Below, piece after piece: positions 34,237-42,502 of a DNA stretch of 64,000 nucleotides (positions are counted from its first letter, which is position 1; every line of letters begins with the position of its first letter). Made by a program: the position numbers and the translations under genes. Where the stretch lies: assembly GCA_963764465.1 (NCBI GenBank), contig CAVXSO010000007.1:744001-808000 (forward strand). Reading direction: 5' to 3'. The notes under the pieces are model-generated. The model saw nothing but the letters and a program-made list of their open reading frames with translations. It was not told where the DNA came from and did no database searches. Source of the stretch: JAJXXT01 sp963764465 (GTDB lineage Bacteria; Pseudomonadota; Alphaproteobacteria; Acetobacterales; Acetobacteraceae).

Positions 34237-35094
34237 ATCAACGCGAATCGTATCGTCCACGCCGACAACCTCGAGGTGCTGCGCGGGCTGCCGGACGCCT
34301 CCGTTGCGCTCGTCTACATCGACCCGCCGTTCAACACCGGCATCGCCCAGGCCCGCACGCGGCTCGCCACCGTGCGCGACGAGAACGGCGACCGCACCGG
34401 CTTCGGCGGGCATCGCTACGCGACGAAGCTGCTCGGCTCCATGCGCTTCGCCGACGCGTTCGACGACTATCTCGGCTTCCTCGAGCCGCGACTCGTGGAA
34501 ATCCACCGCGTGCTCGCGCCCGACGGGTCGCTGTTCTTCCACATCGACCCGCGCGAGGCTCACTACTGCAAGCTGCTGCTGGACGCCGTGTTCGGCCGCG
34601 CCAGCTTCATGAACGAGATCATCTGGGCCTACGACTACGGCGCGCGGCCGAGACGCCGGTGGCCGGCCAAGCACGACACCATCTTCTGGTACGCGCGCGA
34701 CCCGGGAAATTACGTCTTCGATGCCGAGGCGGTGGATCGCATCCCCTACATGGCGCCGGGCCTGGTCGGGCCGGAGAAAGCGGCCAGGGGCAAGACGCCC
34801 ACAGATGTCTGGTGGCACACCATCGTGAGCCCGACGGGGCGGGAGAAGACCGGCTACCCCACGCAGAAGCCGCTCGGCATCCTGGAGCGCATCGTGCGCG
34901 TGCACAGCCGCGAGGGCGACCTCGTCGCAGACTTCTTCGCCGGCTCCGGCTCCTTCGGCGAGGCCGCGGCACGGCACAACCGCCGCTTCCTGCTCGCCGA
35001 CAGCAACCCCGAGGCGATCGGCGTCATGACCAGCCGCCTCGCCGCCTGGAGCCCGGTGGTGGAGAGGAAGCCGGTGGTGGAGGGAGCGCCCTAG
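34237..35094 (+). CDS. Solitary DNA methyltransferase (N4/N6-adenine or cytosine type), ATC start suspected
   Basis: A beta-class amino-methyltransferase of about 285 residues: the catalytic motif YIDPPFNTG (DPPF) comes first, and the SAM motif DFFAGSGSFGEAA near the C-terminus. TGYPTQKPLGILERIVR is typical. No restriction gene is adjacent, so it is likely an orphan enzyme with an unknown site. The conserved start INANRIVHADNLEVL begins at ATC 34237, seven bases after GGAGGG, with no canonical start in frame there. The first canonical start, GTG 34276, would remove it. It ends in a 4-bp CTAG overlap with the next gene. Confidence 0.82.
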   Translation: MNANRIVHADNLEVLRGLPDASVALVYIDPPFNTGIAQARTRLATVRDENGDRTGFGGHRYATKLLGSMRFADAFDDYLGFLEPRLVEIHRVLAPDGSLFFHIDPREAHYCKLLLDAVFGRASFMNEIIWAYDYGARPRRRWPAKHDTIFWYARDPGNYVFDAEAVDRIPYMAPGLVGPEKAARGKTPTDVWWHTIVSPTGREKTGYPTQKPLGILERIVRVHSREGDLVADFFAGSGSFGEAAARHNRRFLLADSNPEAIGVMTSRLAAWSPVVERKPVVEGAP

Positions 35095-35420
35095 CGCTCT
35101 TCCTCGCCCGGCTCCTCCACCTCCACGTCGGCGATCGCGTCGTCGCCCTCGAGGTCGGAGGTGTCTTCCAGCACGCCCTCCTCGTCCTCCTCGGCCTCGA
35201 CCTCGACATCCACGTCGGTGTCATCGATCCGAGGCTGGGGCTGCGGCTTGCCGCGAGTCGCCTCGACCGGGGCGACGGGCGCGATGCGGCGCAGGCGCGG
35301 CTGCTCCGCCGGCTGCTCCGTGTCGCATTTCGGGCAGACCGCCGGCGTACGGCCAAGATCGTAGAATTTCGCGCCGCAGGAAACGCAGACACGCTTGTTG
35401 CCGAGTTCGGGTTTGATCAT
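35091..35420 (-). CDS. TIGR02300-family FYDLN-acid domain protein
   Basis: A 109-residue protein. The N-terminal module MIKPELGNKRVCVSCGAKFY carries the FYDLGR motif and a four-cysteine zinc-ribbon pattern (CVSC, CPKC). The C-terminal half is very acidic (repeated Glu/Asp) and probably disordered. The family is alphaproteobacterial and of unknown function, and it is usually found beside aroA, as here. Start at ATG 35420; the frame upstream is not coding-like. Confidence 0.9.
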   Translation of the reverse strand: MIKPELGNKRVCVSCGAKFYDLGRTPAVCPKCDTEQPAEQPRLRRIAPVAPVEATRGKPQPQPRIDDTDVDVEVEAEEDEEGVLEDTSDLEGDDAIADVEVEEPGEEER

Positions 35421-35667
35421 GAGGCGCCTGATGTCCGGATAAGGGCGTTCGGATCGGGAAAAACGGGCTCTCGCCGCGGGCGGCGCGCATGCCACCGGCC
35501 GCCGCTGCTGTCAAACACCGCGTGCATGCCGCGCCGCAAGCCCTCGCCGCCACGACCTGCCCGCACGGGGGCACCAACCGTCTTGCGCGCAGGCGCAGCA
35601 ACCGTCTTGTGCGCACGCGCACGGGCCGCGTTGCGCCGGCCCGCGTCGCATGGTCTATCGCCGCGCG

Positions 35668-37044
35668 ATGACCAGCGCCAACGCCGCCAGCCCCAACGCC
35701 GCCCCGACGGCCGCAAGGCCGCTCTCCGCTCGCCGGCCCTCGCGCCCGCTCACCGGCGCCATCACCGTGCCGGGCGACAAGTCCATCAGCCACCGCGCGC
35801 TGATGTTCGCGGCGCTGGCGCTCGGGGAGACGCGGATCACCGGCCTGCTGGAGGGCGAGGACGTGCTTCGCACCGCCGCCGCGATGCAGGCGCTGGGGGC
35901 GACCATTGCGCGGGAGGGTTCGGACTGGCTGGTGGCCGGGCGCGGCGTCGGCGGCCTCGCGGAGCCTGGCGATGTGCTGGACATGGGCAATTCCGGCACC
36001 GCGGCGCGGCTGCTGACCGGGGTGCTCGCGGCGCACCCGTTCCTCTCCGTCATGACGGGGGACGCGAGCCTGCGCCGCCGCCCGATGCGCCGGGTGACGG
36101 ACCAGCTGGTCCAGGGCGGGGCCATGTTCCTCTCGCGCGAGGGCGGGCGCCTGCCGCTCGCGATCCAGGGCCCGCCGGAGCCGATGCCGCTCGCCGTCAC
36201 CACCCCGGTGCCCTCGGCGCAGGTGAAGTCGGCGCTGCTGCTGTTCGGCCTGCACGCGCCGGGCGAGACGGTGGTGGAGGAAAAGGAAGCCACGCGCGAC
36301 CATACGGAGGCGATGCTGCGGCACTTCGGCGCGCGGGTGGGCGTCGAGGAAGTGGGCGGCGGGCGGCGCATCACGCTCATGGGCCAGCCGGAGCTGTTCG
36401 CCCGCGACGTTGCCGTGCCCGGCGACCCGTCCTCCGCCGCCTTCCCGCTGGTGGCGGCGCTGCTGGTGCCGGGATCGCGCGTCACCATCCGAGGCCTCGG
36501 GCTCAATCCGCTGCGCACCGGGCTGCTCGCCACGCTGCTGGAGATGGGCGCCGCCATCGCGGTGGAGAACGAGCGCGAGGAGGGGGGCGAGAAGGTGGGC
36601 GACCTGCTGGCGAGCCATGGCGCGCTGCGGGCCGTCGACGTGCCGCACGCGAGGGCACCGTCGATGATCGACGAATACCCGGTACTCGCCGTCGCCGCCG
36701 CCTTCGCCGCCGGCACCACGCGCATGCGCGGGCTCGCGGAACTGCGGGTGAAGGAGAGCGACAGGCTCGCCGCCACCGCGGCCCTGCTCGCCGCCAACGG
36801 GGCGAAGGTGGAAATCGACGGCGACGACCTGCTCGTGCACGGCACCGGCAGGCCGCCCGCGGGTGGCGGCCTGGTGGAGACGCACATGGACCACAGGCTG
36901 GCGATGAGCGCGCTGGTGATGGGGCTGGCCACGGCATCCCCGGTCGCGGTGGACGACACCAGCTTCATCGACACCAGCTTCCCCGGCTTCGTGGCGCTGA
37001 TTAACGGGCTCGCGGGCGAAACGCCGGCGCTTGCCGCCGCCTGA
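35668..37044 (+). CDS. aroA: 3-phosphoshikimate 1-carboxyvinyltransferase (EPSP synthase)
   Basis: A 458-residue shikimate-pathway enzyme that joins PEP to shikimate-3-phosphate. ITVPGDKSISHRALMFAALA binds substrate, LDMGNSGTAARLLTGVL is the PEP site, and LRVKESDRLAATAALL and MDHRLAMSALVMGLA are conserved. The GNSGTA loop keeps the glycine found in glyphosate-sensitive enzymes; CP4 has Ala there. The ATG at 35668 is preceded by a 247-bp gap with no other gene. The stop overlaps the cmk start by one base. Confidence 0.94.
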   Translation: MTSANAASPNAAPTAARPLSARRPSRPLTGAITVPGDKSISHRALMFAALALGETRITGLLEGEDVLRTAAAMQALGATIAREGSDWLVAGRGVGGLAEPGDVLDMGNSGTAARLLTGVLAAHPFLSVMTGDASLRRRPMRRVTDQLVQGGAMFLSREGGRLPLAIQGPPEPMPLAVTTPVPSAQVKSALLLFGLHAPGETVVEEKEATRDHTEAMLRHFGARVGVEEVGGGRRITLMGQPELFARDVAVPGDPSSAAFPLVAALLVPGSRVTIRGLGLNPLRTGLLATLLEMGAAIAVENEREEGGEKVGDLLASHGALRAVDVPHARAPSMIDEYPVLAVAAAFAAGTTRMRGLAELRVKESDRLAATAALLAANGAKVEIDGDDLLVHGTGRPPAGGGLVETHMDHRLAMSALVMGLATASPVAVDDTSFIDTSFPGFVALINGLAGETPALAAA

Positions 37045-37667
37045 TGCTGCCGCGCGTCATCGCCATCGACGGGCCTTCCGCCGCCGGCAAGGGCACGCTG
37101 GCCCGGCGGCTGGCCGCGCATTACCGCCTGCCGTACCTGGACACCGGGCTGCTCTATCGCGCCGTCGGCCGCCTGGTGCTGGACACGGGCGCCGACCCCG
37201 CCGACCCCGAGGCCGCGCTCGCCGCCGCGAGGCGCCTGCAGCGCGCCGACCTCGACCGCGCGGACCTGCGCGGGCCGGACGCGGACGAGGCGGCGAGCCT
37301 GGTCGCGGCGCAGCAGGCGGTGCGCGACGAACTGCTGGATTACCAGCGCCGCTTCGGCGCCGCGCATGGCGCGGTGCTGGACGGGCGCGACATCGGCACC
37401 GTCGTGTTCCCGGAGGCCGACGTGAAGCTGTTCATCACCGCGTCCCAGCACGAGCGCGCGCGCCGCCGCTTCCTGGAGTTCGAGGCCAAGGGCGTGGACC
37501 GCCCCTTCGCGGAGGTGGAGGCGGAACTCGCCGCCCGTGACGAGCGCGACACGCGCCGCCTCGCCGCCCCGGCCAAGAAGGCCGCGGATGCCATCGAGCT
37601 CGACACCACGGGCAAGAACGCGGACGAGGTCTTCGCCGCCGCGCTGGCGCTGATCGCCGCGGCATGA
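37044..37667 (+). CDS. cmk: Cytidylate kinase
   Basis: A 207-residue CMP/dCMP kinase. IAIDGPSAAGKGTLARRLA is the P-loop, YLDTGLLYRAVG binds CMP, and VLDGRDIGTVVFPEADVK and FITASQHERARRR are family motifs. Slightly short, but complete. Its start overlaps the aroA stop (TGATG), the usual aroA-cmk arrangement upstream of rpsA. Confidence 0.94.
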   Translation: MLPRVIAIDGPSAAGKGTLARRLAAHYRLPYLDTGLLYRAVGRLVLDTGADPADPEAALAAARRLQRADLDRADLRGPDADEAASLVAAQQAVRDELLDYQRRFGAAHGAVLDGRDIGTVVFPEADVKLFITASQHERARRRFLEFEAKGVDRPFAEVEAELAARDERDTRRLAAPAKKAADAIELDTTGKNADEVFAAALALIAAA

Positions 37668-38095
37668 CGCGGGCCGCGCTCGCGGGCCTGGCGCGGCGCT
37701 GGATGCGGCTGTGGCAGGGCGGCGGGCTCGCGGATTTCGCGGCACTGCACGCGCCCGGCTTCACGGACATGAGCCCGGCGGGAAGGGGCAATGATGGGGC
37801 GGCCTTCCGCGCCTCGATCGCGGCACTGTACGGCGCGTTCCCGGATTTCCACGCCACGGCCGAGGACCTGGTGATCGACACGGAGCCGGACGCGGAGGGG
37901 TGTGCGCGCGTCGCCATCAGGTGGTCCGCGACGGGCAGGCAAACCGGTCCGTTCATGGGCTTGCCGCCCTCCGGCCGCGTCCTCACCTTCCGCGGCATCG
38001 AGATCCTCGCGGTGCGCGAGGGGCAGGCCTGCCGCCGCTGGGGCGAGTGGGATGGCGAGGACCTGCGGCGGCAAATGGGGGAGGAAGCGCCGTGA
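37664..38095 (+). CDS. SnoaL-like/ester cyclase family protein
   Basis: A 143-residue NTF2-like fold protein. FAALHAPGFTDMSPAGRGND, LYGAFPDFHATAEDLVID and GPFMGLPPSGRVLTFRGIEI match SnoaL-like polyketide-cyclase relatives; the fold is used for many small-molecule reactions, so no substrate can be given. It overlaps cmk by four bases (ATGA) and the GST gene by four, so it is co-translated. It is an insertion between cmk and rpsA. Confidence 0.8.
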   Translation: MTRAALAGLARRWMRLWQGGGLADFAALHAPGFTDMSPAGRGNDGAAFRASIAALYGAFPDFHATAEDLVIDTEPDAEGCARVAIRWSATGRQTGPFMGLPPSGRVLTFRGIEILAVREGQACRRWGEWDGEDLRRQMGEEAP

Positions 38096-38757
38096 TCCTG
38101 GTCGGGCAGTACGATTCCCCGTTCGTGCGGCGCGTGGCGGTCTCGCTGCGGCTGCTGGGCCTCGCCTACGAGCACGACACGCGTTCCGTGTTCGGGGATT
38201 TCGATGCGATGCGTGCGGTGAACCCGCTGGGCCGCATCCCATCCCTGGTGCTGGACGACGGCGAGGTGCTGATCGATTCGGCGGCGATCCTGGACCACCT
38301 GGACCAAATCGCCGGACCGGGCCGCGCGCTGCTGCCGGCGGGTGGCGCCGCGCGGCGGGAGGCGCTGCGCCGCATCGCGCTGGCCACCGGCGCGGTCGAG
38401 AAGGCGGGGGCCACGGTCTACGAGAACCAGATCCGCCCCGCCCAATACCGCTGGCCGGACTGGGTCGTCCGCTGCCGCACCCAGGCCGAGGGGGCGCTGG
38501 CGGCGCTGGACGCGCTCGGCTGGCCGGACGCGGCGCCGGATCAGATGGCGTCGGATCAGATGGCACCGGACCAGATGGCACCGGACCAGGCGGCGATTAC
38601 CGCGGCGTGCCTGGTGGGCTGGCTGCGGATCGCGGACCCGTCCTACCTGCCCCCGGGACGCTACCCCGCGCTCACCGCGATGGCGGCGCGCTGCGAGGCG
38701 CTGCCAGCGTTCGCCGCCACGCGCCCCACCGGCTATGCCATCCCGCGCAGTTCGTGA
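38092..38757 (+). CDS. Glutathione S-transferase family protein
   Basis: A 221-residue GST-fold protein. The thioredoxin-like N-terminus has QYDSPFVRRVAVSLRLLG, NPLGRIPSLVLDDGEVLIDS (the cis-Pro and glutathione gamma-glutamyl site) and AAILDHLDQ; a helical C-terminal domain follows. It contains a tandem PDQMA repeat (four 15-bp units, 38536-38595) in a loop. GTG start with GGGAGGAAG upstream, overlapping the SnoaL stop. It ends ahead of a terminator at 38898. Confidence 0.87.
   Translation: MILVGQYDSPFVRRVAVSLRLLGLAYEHDTRSVFGDFDAMRAVNPLGRIPSLVLDDGEVLIDSAAILDHLDQIAGPGRALLPAGGAARREALRRIALATGAVEKAGATVYENQIRPAQYRWPDWVVRCRTQAEGALAALDALGWPDAAPDQMASDQMAPDQMAPDQAAITAACLVGWLRIADPSYLPPGRYPALTAMAARCEALPAFAATRPTGYAIPRSS
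38536..38595 (+). repeat. Tandem 15-bp repeat inside the GST gene
   Basis: Four in-frame units: CCGGATCAGATGGCG, TCGGATCAGATGGCA, CCGGACCAGATGGCA and CCGGACCAGGCGGCG, coding PDQMA, SDQMA, PDQMA and PDQAA. The unit is a multiple of three, so copy changes would not break the frame. It sits in a loop after the EGALAALDALGWPDA helix. Confidence 0.85.
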
Positions 38758-38798
38758 CGCCGATGCGAGACCTCCGTGCCACGCATGCTTCCCATCCG

Positions 38799-38885
38799 GA
38801 AGGCGGACAGGACGGGGGGCGGATAGCCCCCCAGGGGGCGGCTATCCGCCTCCTCCGCCCACCTGTCTCCTGTCCGTCCGCCTTC
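38799..38885 (+). repeat. Large nested hairpin between GST and rpsA
   Basis: Outer arms GAAGGCGGAC (38799-38808) and GTCCGCCTTC (38876-38885) pair perfectly. Inside, GGCGGATAGCC and GGCTATCCGCC pair over 11 bp around CCCCAGGGGGC. No ORF fits it. It lies just before the terminator at 38898. It may be a processing or attenuation structure or a mobile-repeat remnant; it is not in the 21-bp palindrome family. Confidence 0.6.
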
Positions 38886-38897
38886 ATCCGCTCCAAT

Positions 38898-38925
38898 CCG
38901 CTCCAGTCCCGGAGCGGGGTTTTTT
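38898..38925 (+). terminator. Rho-independent terminator after the aroA-cmk-SnoaL-GST unit
   Basis: CCGCTCC, loop AGTCCC, GGAGCGG, then GG and six T. A 7-bp GC stem plus a T-run is a textbook intrinsic terminator on the plus strand. It separates the aroA-cmk-GST transcript from rpsA. Confidence 0.8.
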
Positions 38926-39071
38926 CATCCGCCATTTTCATCCGGCCTGCTCCGCCCCGCGCGTCCAGGGGGGGGCGTGGGGCGGATGACACCGTCCATG
39001 CAACGACCTCGCCCGGTGCCGCGAGCGGGCCCGTGGCGAGGCGGCGGCGGGGTCTGAAACGGGGCCGAAAC

Positions 39072-39100
39072 TTGACTTTCCGTGCCCCGAAACCCTAAGT
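39072..39100 (+). promoter_or_regulatory. rpsA promoter and start of the leader
   Basis: TTGACT (39072-39077), a 17-base spacer, then CTAAGT (39095-39100): a strong-looking sigma-70 promoter for an alphaproteobacterium. Transcription near 39107 would give a 144-base 5' leader before the rpsA ATG, with only a weak ribosome binding site there, as is usual for S1 genes that control their own translation. The remainder of the gap (38926-39071 and the leader) shows no gene. Confidence 0.6.
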
Positions 39101-39250
39101 GCGCGCCGTCGTGGATGGTCCGCGACCGCCGGCGGCCCCGGCGCAACCCCTCCGCCCGCCACGTCGCGGGAAGCCGTGCCACTCCCGGCGCGCCAGACAT
39201 AGCGGTTCACGGCCATCCCGGCCGGCCGCCACAAGGTCACCCAGCACAGC

Positions 39251-40966
39251 ATGTCAGCCACCGCCACCGCGCCGCGCGCCGGCGAGGATTTCGCCTCGCT
39301 GCTCGAGGAAACGCTCGGCCGCGATACCGCCTTCGACGGCTCGGTCGTCACCGGCCGCGTCGTCCGCCTCACCGACGAATACGCCGTCGTCGATGTCGGC
39401 CTGAAGAGCGAGGGCCGCGTCGCCCTCAAGGAATTCGCCGCCCCCGGCCAGAAGCCGGAGGTGAAGCCCGGCGACGTCATCGAGCTGTTCGTCGAGCGCT
39501 ACGAGGACCGCGACGGCTCCATCGTGCTCTCGCGCGAGAAGGCGCGGCGCGAGGAGGCCTGGTCCGCGCTCGAGCGCGCCTTCGAGACGCAGCAGCGCGT
39601 GACCGGAACGATCTACGGGCGCGTGAAGGGCGGCTTCACCGTCGACCTCGGCGGCGCGGTGGCGTTCCTGCCCGGCAGCCAGGTCGATATCCGCCCGGTG
39701 CGCGACGTGACGCCGCTGATGGGCCAGCCGCAGCCGTTCCAGATCCTCAAGATGGACCGCACGCGCGGCAACATCGTCGTCTCTCGCCGCGCGGTGCTGG
39801 AGGAGACGCGCGCCGAGCAGAGGAGCGAGCTGATCCAGGGCCTCAAGGAAGGCATGATCCTGGACGGCGTGGTGAAGAACATCACCGACTACGGCGCCTT
39901 CGTGGACCTCGGCGGCGTCGACGGGCTGCTGCACGTGACCGACATCGCCTGGCGGCGCATCAACCACCCGTCCGAGGCGCTGCAGATCGGCCAGCAGGTG
40001 CGCGTGCAGGTCATCCGCTTCAACCCGGAGACGCAGCGCATCAGCCTTGGCATGAAGCAGCTCGAGACCGATCCGTGGGAAGGCGTGATGGCGAAGTACC
40101 CGCCGGGCGCCAAGTATTCCGGCCGCGTCACCAACATCACCGACTACGGCGCCTTCGTGGAGCTGGAGCCGGGGGTCGAGGGGCTGGTGCACGTCTCGGA
40201 GATGTCCTGGACCAAGAAGAACGTGCACCCGGGCAAGATCGTCTCCACCAGCCAGGAGGTGGACGTGCTGGTGCTGGATGTGGACGCCGCCAAGCGCCGC
40301 ATCTCGCTCGGCCTCAAGCAGGTCCAGCGCAACCCCTGGGAGCAGTTCCAGGACGAGCACCCGATCGGCTCCACCATCGAGGGCGAGATCCGCAACATCA
40401 CGGAGTTCGGCCTGTTCGTGGGCCTCGCCCCGGAGATCGACGGCATGGTGCACATGTCCGACATCTCCTGGGACGAGCCCGGCGAGCTCGCGATGGCGAA
40501 GTACGAGAAGGGCCAGATCATCAAGGCCAAGGTGCTCGACATCGACATCGAGAAGGAGCGCATCTCGCTCGGCATCAAGCAGCTGCAGGACGACCCGGCG
40601 GCCGCCGTGCTCGACCGCGTCCACAAGGGGGCCGTCGTCACCTGCGTGGTCACCGCGGTGCAGTCCAACGGCATCGAGGTGCGCGTCGATGACGTGCTCA
40701 CCGGCTTTATCCGCCGCGCCGAGCTCGCCCGCGACAAGGCGGAGCAGCGGCCGGACCGGTTCGCCGTCGGCGAGAAGGTCGATGCCAAGGTCACGGCCAT
40801 CGATCGTTCCGCCCGCAAGCTCCAGCTCACGATCAAGGGCAAGGAGGTCGAGGAGGACAAGCAGGCGATCGCGGACTACGGCACGTCCGACAGCGGCGCC
40901 TCGCTCGGCGACATCCTCGGGGCCGCCATCCGCCGGCGCAACCAGCAGGCCCAGACCGAAGAGTAG
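39251..40966 (+). CDS. rpsA: 30S ribosomal protein S1
   Basis: A 571-residue protein with six S1 (OB-fold) domains, as in E. coli. Repeated NITDYGAF segments mark domains 3 and 4 (VVKNITDYGAFVDLGGVDGL and VTNITDYGAFVELEPGVEGL), and NITEFGLFVGLAPEIDGM marks domain 5. It unfolds mRNA leaders for initiation. ATG 39251 has no strong ribosome binding site. A terminator follows at 40997, and ihfB next, a standard alphaproteobacterial order. Confidence 0.96.
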   Translation: MSATATAPRAGEDFASLLEETLGRDTAFDGSVVTGRVVRLTDEYAVVDVGLKSEGRVALKEFAAPGQKPEVKPGDVIELFVERYEDRDGSIVLSREKARREEAWSALERAFETQQRVTGTIYGRVKGGFTVDLGGAVAFLPGSQVDIRPVRDVTPLMGQPQPFQILKMDRTRGNIVVSRRAVLEETRAEQRSELIQGLKEGMILDGVVKNITDYGAFVDLGGVDGLLHVTDIAWRRINHPSEALQIGQQVRVQVIRFNPETQRISLGMKQLETDPWEGVMAKYPPGAKYSGRVTNITDYGAFVELEPGVEGLVHVSEMSWTKKNVHPGKIVSTSQEVDVLVLDVDAAKRRISLGLKQVQRNPWEQFQDEHPIGSTIEGEIRNITEFGLFVGLAPEIDGMVHMSDISWDEPGELAMAKYEKGQIIKAKVLDIDIEKERISLGIKQLQDDPAAAVLDRVHKGAVVTCVVTAVQSNGIEVRVDDVLTGFIRRAELARDKAEQRPDRFAVGEKVDAKVTAIDRSARKLQLTIKGKEVEEDKQAIADYGTSDSGASLGDILGAAIRRRNQQAQTEE

Positions 40967-40996
40967 GGATCGGGCCGGTCGCCGGACCGCAAAAGG

Positions 40997-41024
40997 GCTC
41001 CCGCCGCGAGGCGGGAGCTTTTTT
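40997..41024 (+). terminator. Rho-independent terminator after rpsA
   Basis: GCTCCCGCC, loop GCGA, GGCGGGAGC, then six T: a perfect 9-bp stem. It begins 30 bases after the rpsA stop. A short A-run upstream (AAAAGG) could make it weakly bidirectional. Confidence 0.9.
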
Positions 41025-41156
41025 GTTGGCGGACAAGCACTTGCGGCCCATGCGCAATTGACGCAGGCGATCCGTTCTGGCAGCGTCCTGCGGCAAGCGG
41101 GCAAAGTCCGCGTGGCCACAACAATGTTTTCAGGGACGGCAACCAGCGGCGAGGGC

Positions 41157-41450
41157 ATGACCAAGTCGGAATTGATCGCGGAACTCGCAACGGCGAACCC
41201 GCACCTCACTGCGCGCGACGTCGAAACGATCGTTGCCACCGTGTTCAACGAGATCACCGCCGCCCTGTCGCGCGGGGAGCGGGTGGAGCTGCGCGGCTTC
41301 GGTGCCTTCTCCGTGAAGAAGCGCGACGCGCGCCTCGGCCGCAACCCGCGCACCGGCGCCTCCGTGGACGTGGACGAAAAGGCGGTGCCGTTCTTCAAGG
41401 CCGGCAAGGAACTGCGCGAGCGCGTGAACCGCGGCAAGCGCGGGGGCTGA
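41157..41450 (+). CDS. ihfB: Integration host factor subunit beta
   Basis: A 97-residue HU/IHF-fold DNA-bending protein that pairs with IhfA. MTKSELIAELATANPHLTAR, FGAFSVKKRDARLGRNPRTG (the DNA arm with its intercalating Pro) and FFKAGKELRERVN are diagnostic. I start it at ATG 41157; the frame is open further upstream but that is the rpsA shadow. It lies 190 bases after rpsA, with the rpsA terminator between. Confidence 0.95.
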   Translation: MTKSELIAELATANPHLTARDVETIVATVFNEITAALSRGERVELRGFGAFSVKKRDARLGRNPRTGASVDVDEKAVPFFKAGKELRERVNRGKRGG

Positions 41451-41460
41451 GGATTACTCA

Positions 41461-41814
41461 ATGCTGCGTCTGCTGCTCGCGGCGCCGTTCATCCTGCTGA
41501 TCGTCGTCTTCGCGCTGTCCAACCGGCAGATGGTGCAACTCGGCCTCTGGCCGACCGACGTGTCGGTCGAGCTGCCGCTGTCGCTCGCGATCCTGGTGCC
41601 GGCGGCACTCGCCTTCCTGCTCGGCGCGGTCTCGATGTGGCTCGCGGCCGTGGTCCAGCGCCGCCGTGCCGGGCGCGCGGAACGCCGCGCCGCCGTGCTC
41701 GCCGCCGACCTCGCCAAGCTGCGTGACGCGCCCGCCGCCAACGCCGCGGGCAGGACGATCGACGGCACCGCGCTCGGGAGCGGGGCCGCCGGCGCCGCAC
41801 TGCCGCGCGCCTGA
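41461..41814 (+). CDS. LapA-family inner-membrane protein
   Basis: A 117-residue protein with two N-terminal helices (LLLAAPFILLIVVFALSN and LSLAILVPAALAFLLGAV) and an Arg-rich cytosolic tail that looks coiled (RRRAGRAERRAAVLAADLAKL). This matches LapA (DUF1049); E. coli LapA works with LapB in LPS assembly control. It begins ten bases after ihfB and overlaps trpF by one base. Confidence 0.85.
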   Translation: MLRLLLAAPFILLIVVFALSNRQMVQLGLWPTDVSVELPLSLAILVPAALAFLLGAVSMWLAAVVQRRRAGRAERRAAVLAADLAKLRDAPAANAAGRTIDGTALGSGAAGAALPRA

Positions 41815-42437
41815 TGCGGGTCAAGATCTGCGGGGTCACCGACCCGCTGGCGTTCGACACCGCGATCGAGGCCGGCGCCGACTGGATCGGACTCAACTTC
41901 TTCCCGCGCTCCCCGCGTGTCGTAACGGCGGAGGCGGCCGCTGCGCTGGCGAAACGTCGCCCGCCCGGCGGGCCGCCGCTCGTGGGCCTGTTCGTCGATC
42001 CCGCGGACGAGGAGCTCGCGCGCGTTCTGGCGGCGGTGCCCCTCGATATCCTGCAGCTCTACACGGGCGAGGATCGGGCCGCCGCCATCGGCGCGCACAC
42101 GGGCAAGCCGTTCTGGCGCGCGGTGGCGGTGAGCGCGGCGGCGGACCTGCCGGACGCGATGGACGGAGCCGCGGCCCTGCTCATCGAGGGTCGCGCGCCA
42201 CCGGAGGCAACGCGCCCCGGCGGCAACGCCACGCGCTTCGACTGGTCGCTCACGCGCGGCTGGCGCGCGCCGGGGCGTTGGCTGCTCGCGGGCGGGCTCA
42301 CGCCGGAAAACGTCGCGGCGGCGATCGCGGCGACGGGTGCGGCGGCGGTGGACGTTTCCTCCGGTGTCGAGTCCGAGCCAGGCCGCAAGGACCCCGCGCG
42401 CATCCGCGCCTTCATCCGCGCCGCCCGGGCTGCCTGA
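41814..42437 (+). CDS. trpF: Phosphoribosylanthranilate isomerase
   Basis: A 207-residue TIM-barrel enzyme of tryptophan synthesis (PRA to CdRP). MRVKICGVTDPLAFDTAIEA contains the catalytic Cys; GADWIGLNFFPRSPR, VGLFVDP, LQLYTGED, LLAGGLTPENV and DVSSGVE follow in order. Length is standard. It overlaps lapA by one base. Unlike the usual cluster, trpB does not follow directly: two unrelated genes intervene. Confidence 0.94.
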   Translation: MRVKICGVTDPLAFDTAIEAGADWIGLNFFPRSPRVVTAEAAAALAKRRPPGGPPLVGLFVDPADEELARVLAAVPLDILQLYTGEDRAAAIGAHTGKPFWRAVAVSAAADLPDAMDGAAALLIEGRAPPEATRPGGNATRFDWSLTRGWRAPGRWLLAGGLTPENVAAAIAATGAAAVDVSSGVESEPGRKDPARIRAFIRAARAA

Positions 42438-42502
42438 GCCATGAGGCGGGTGATGGGCGAAACTGTTCGCGCGGCGCGGCCTTCGTGGCATAGAATCGCG
42501 CC

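Noticed and set aside
35421..35667. Minus-strand short frame with a KTVxAPxR repeat upstream of the FYDLN gene
   Set aside because: It rests on a 17-bp direct repeat in a GC-rich gap; no conserved domain or ribosome binding site supports a protein.
33855..37004. A very long open frame (over 1000 codons) across M48, the methyltransferase and aroA
   Set aside because: It is a high-GC shadow in another frame of several clear genes; its translation is Arg/Pro/Ala-rich without any domain.
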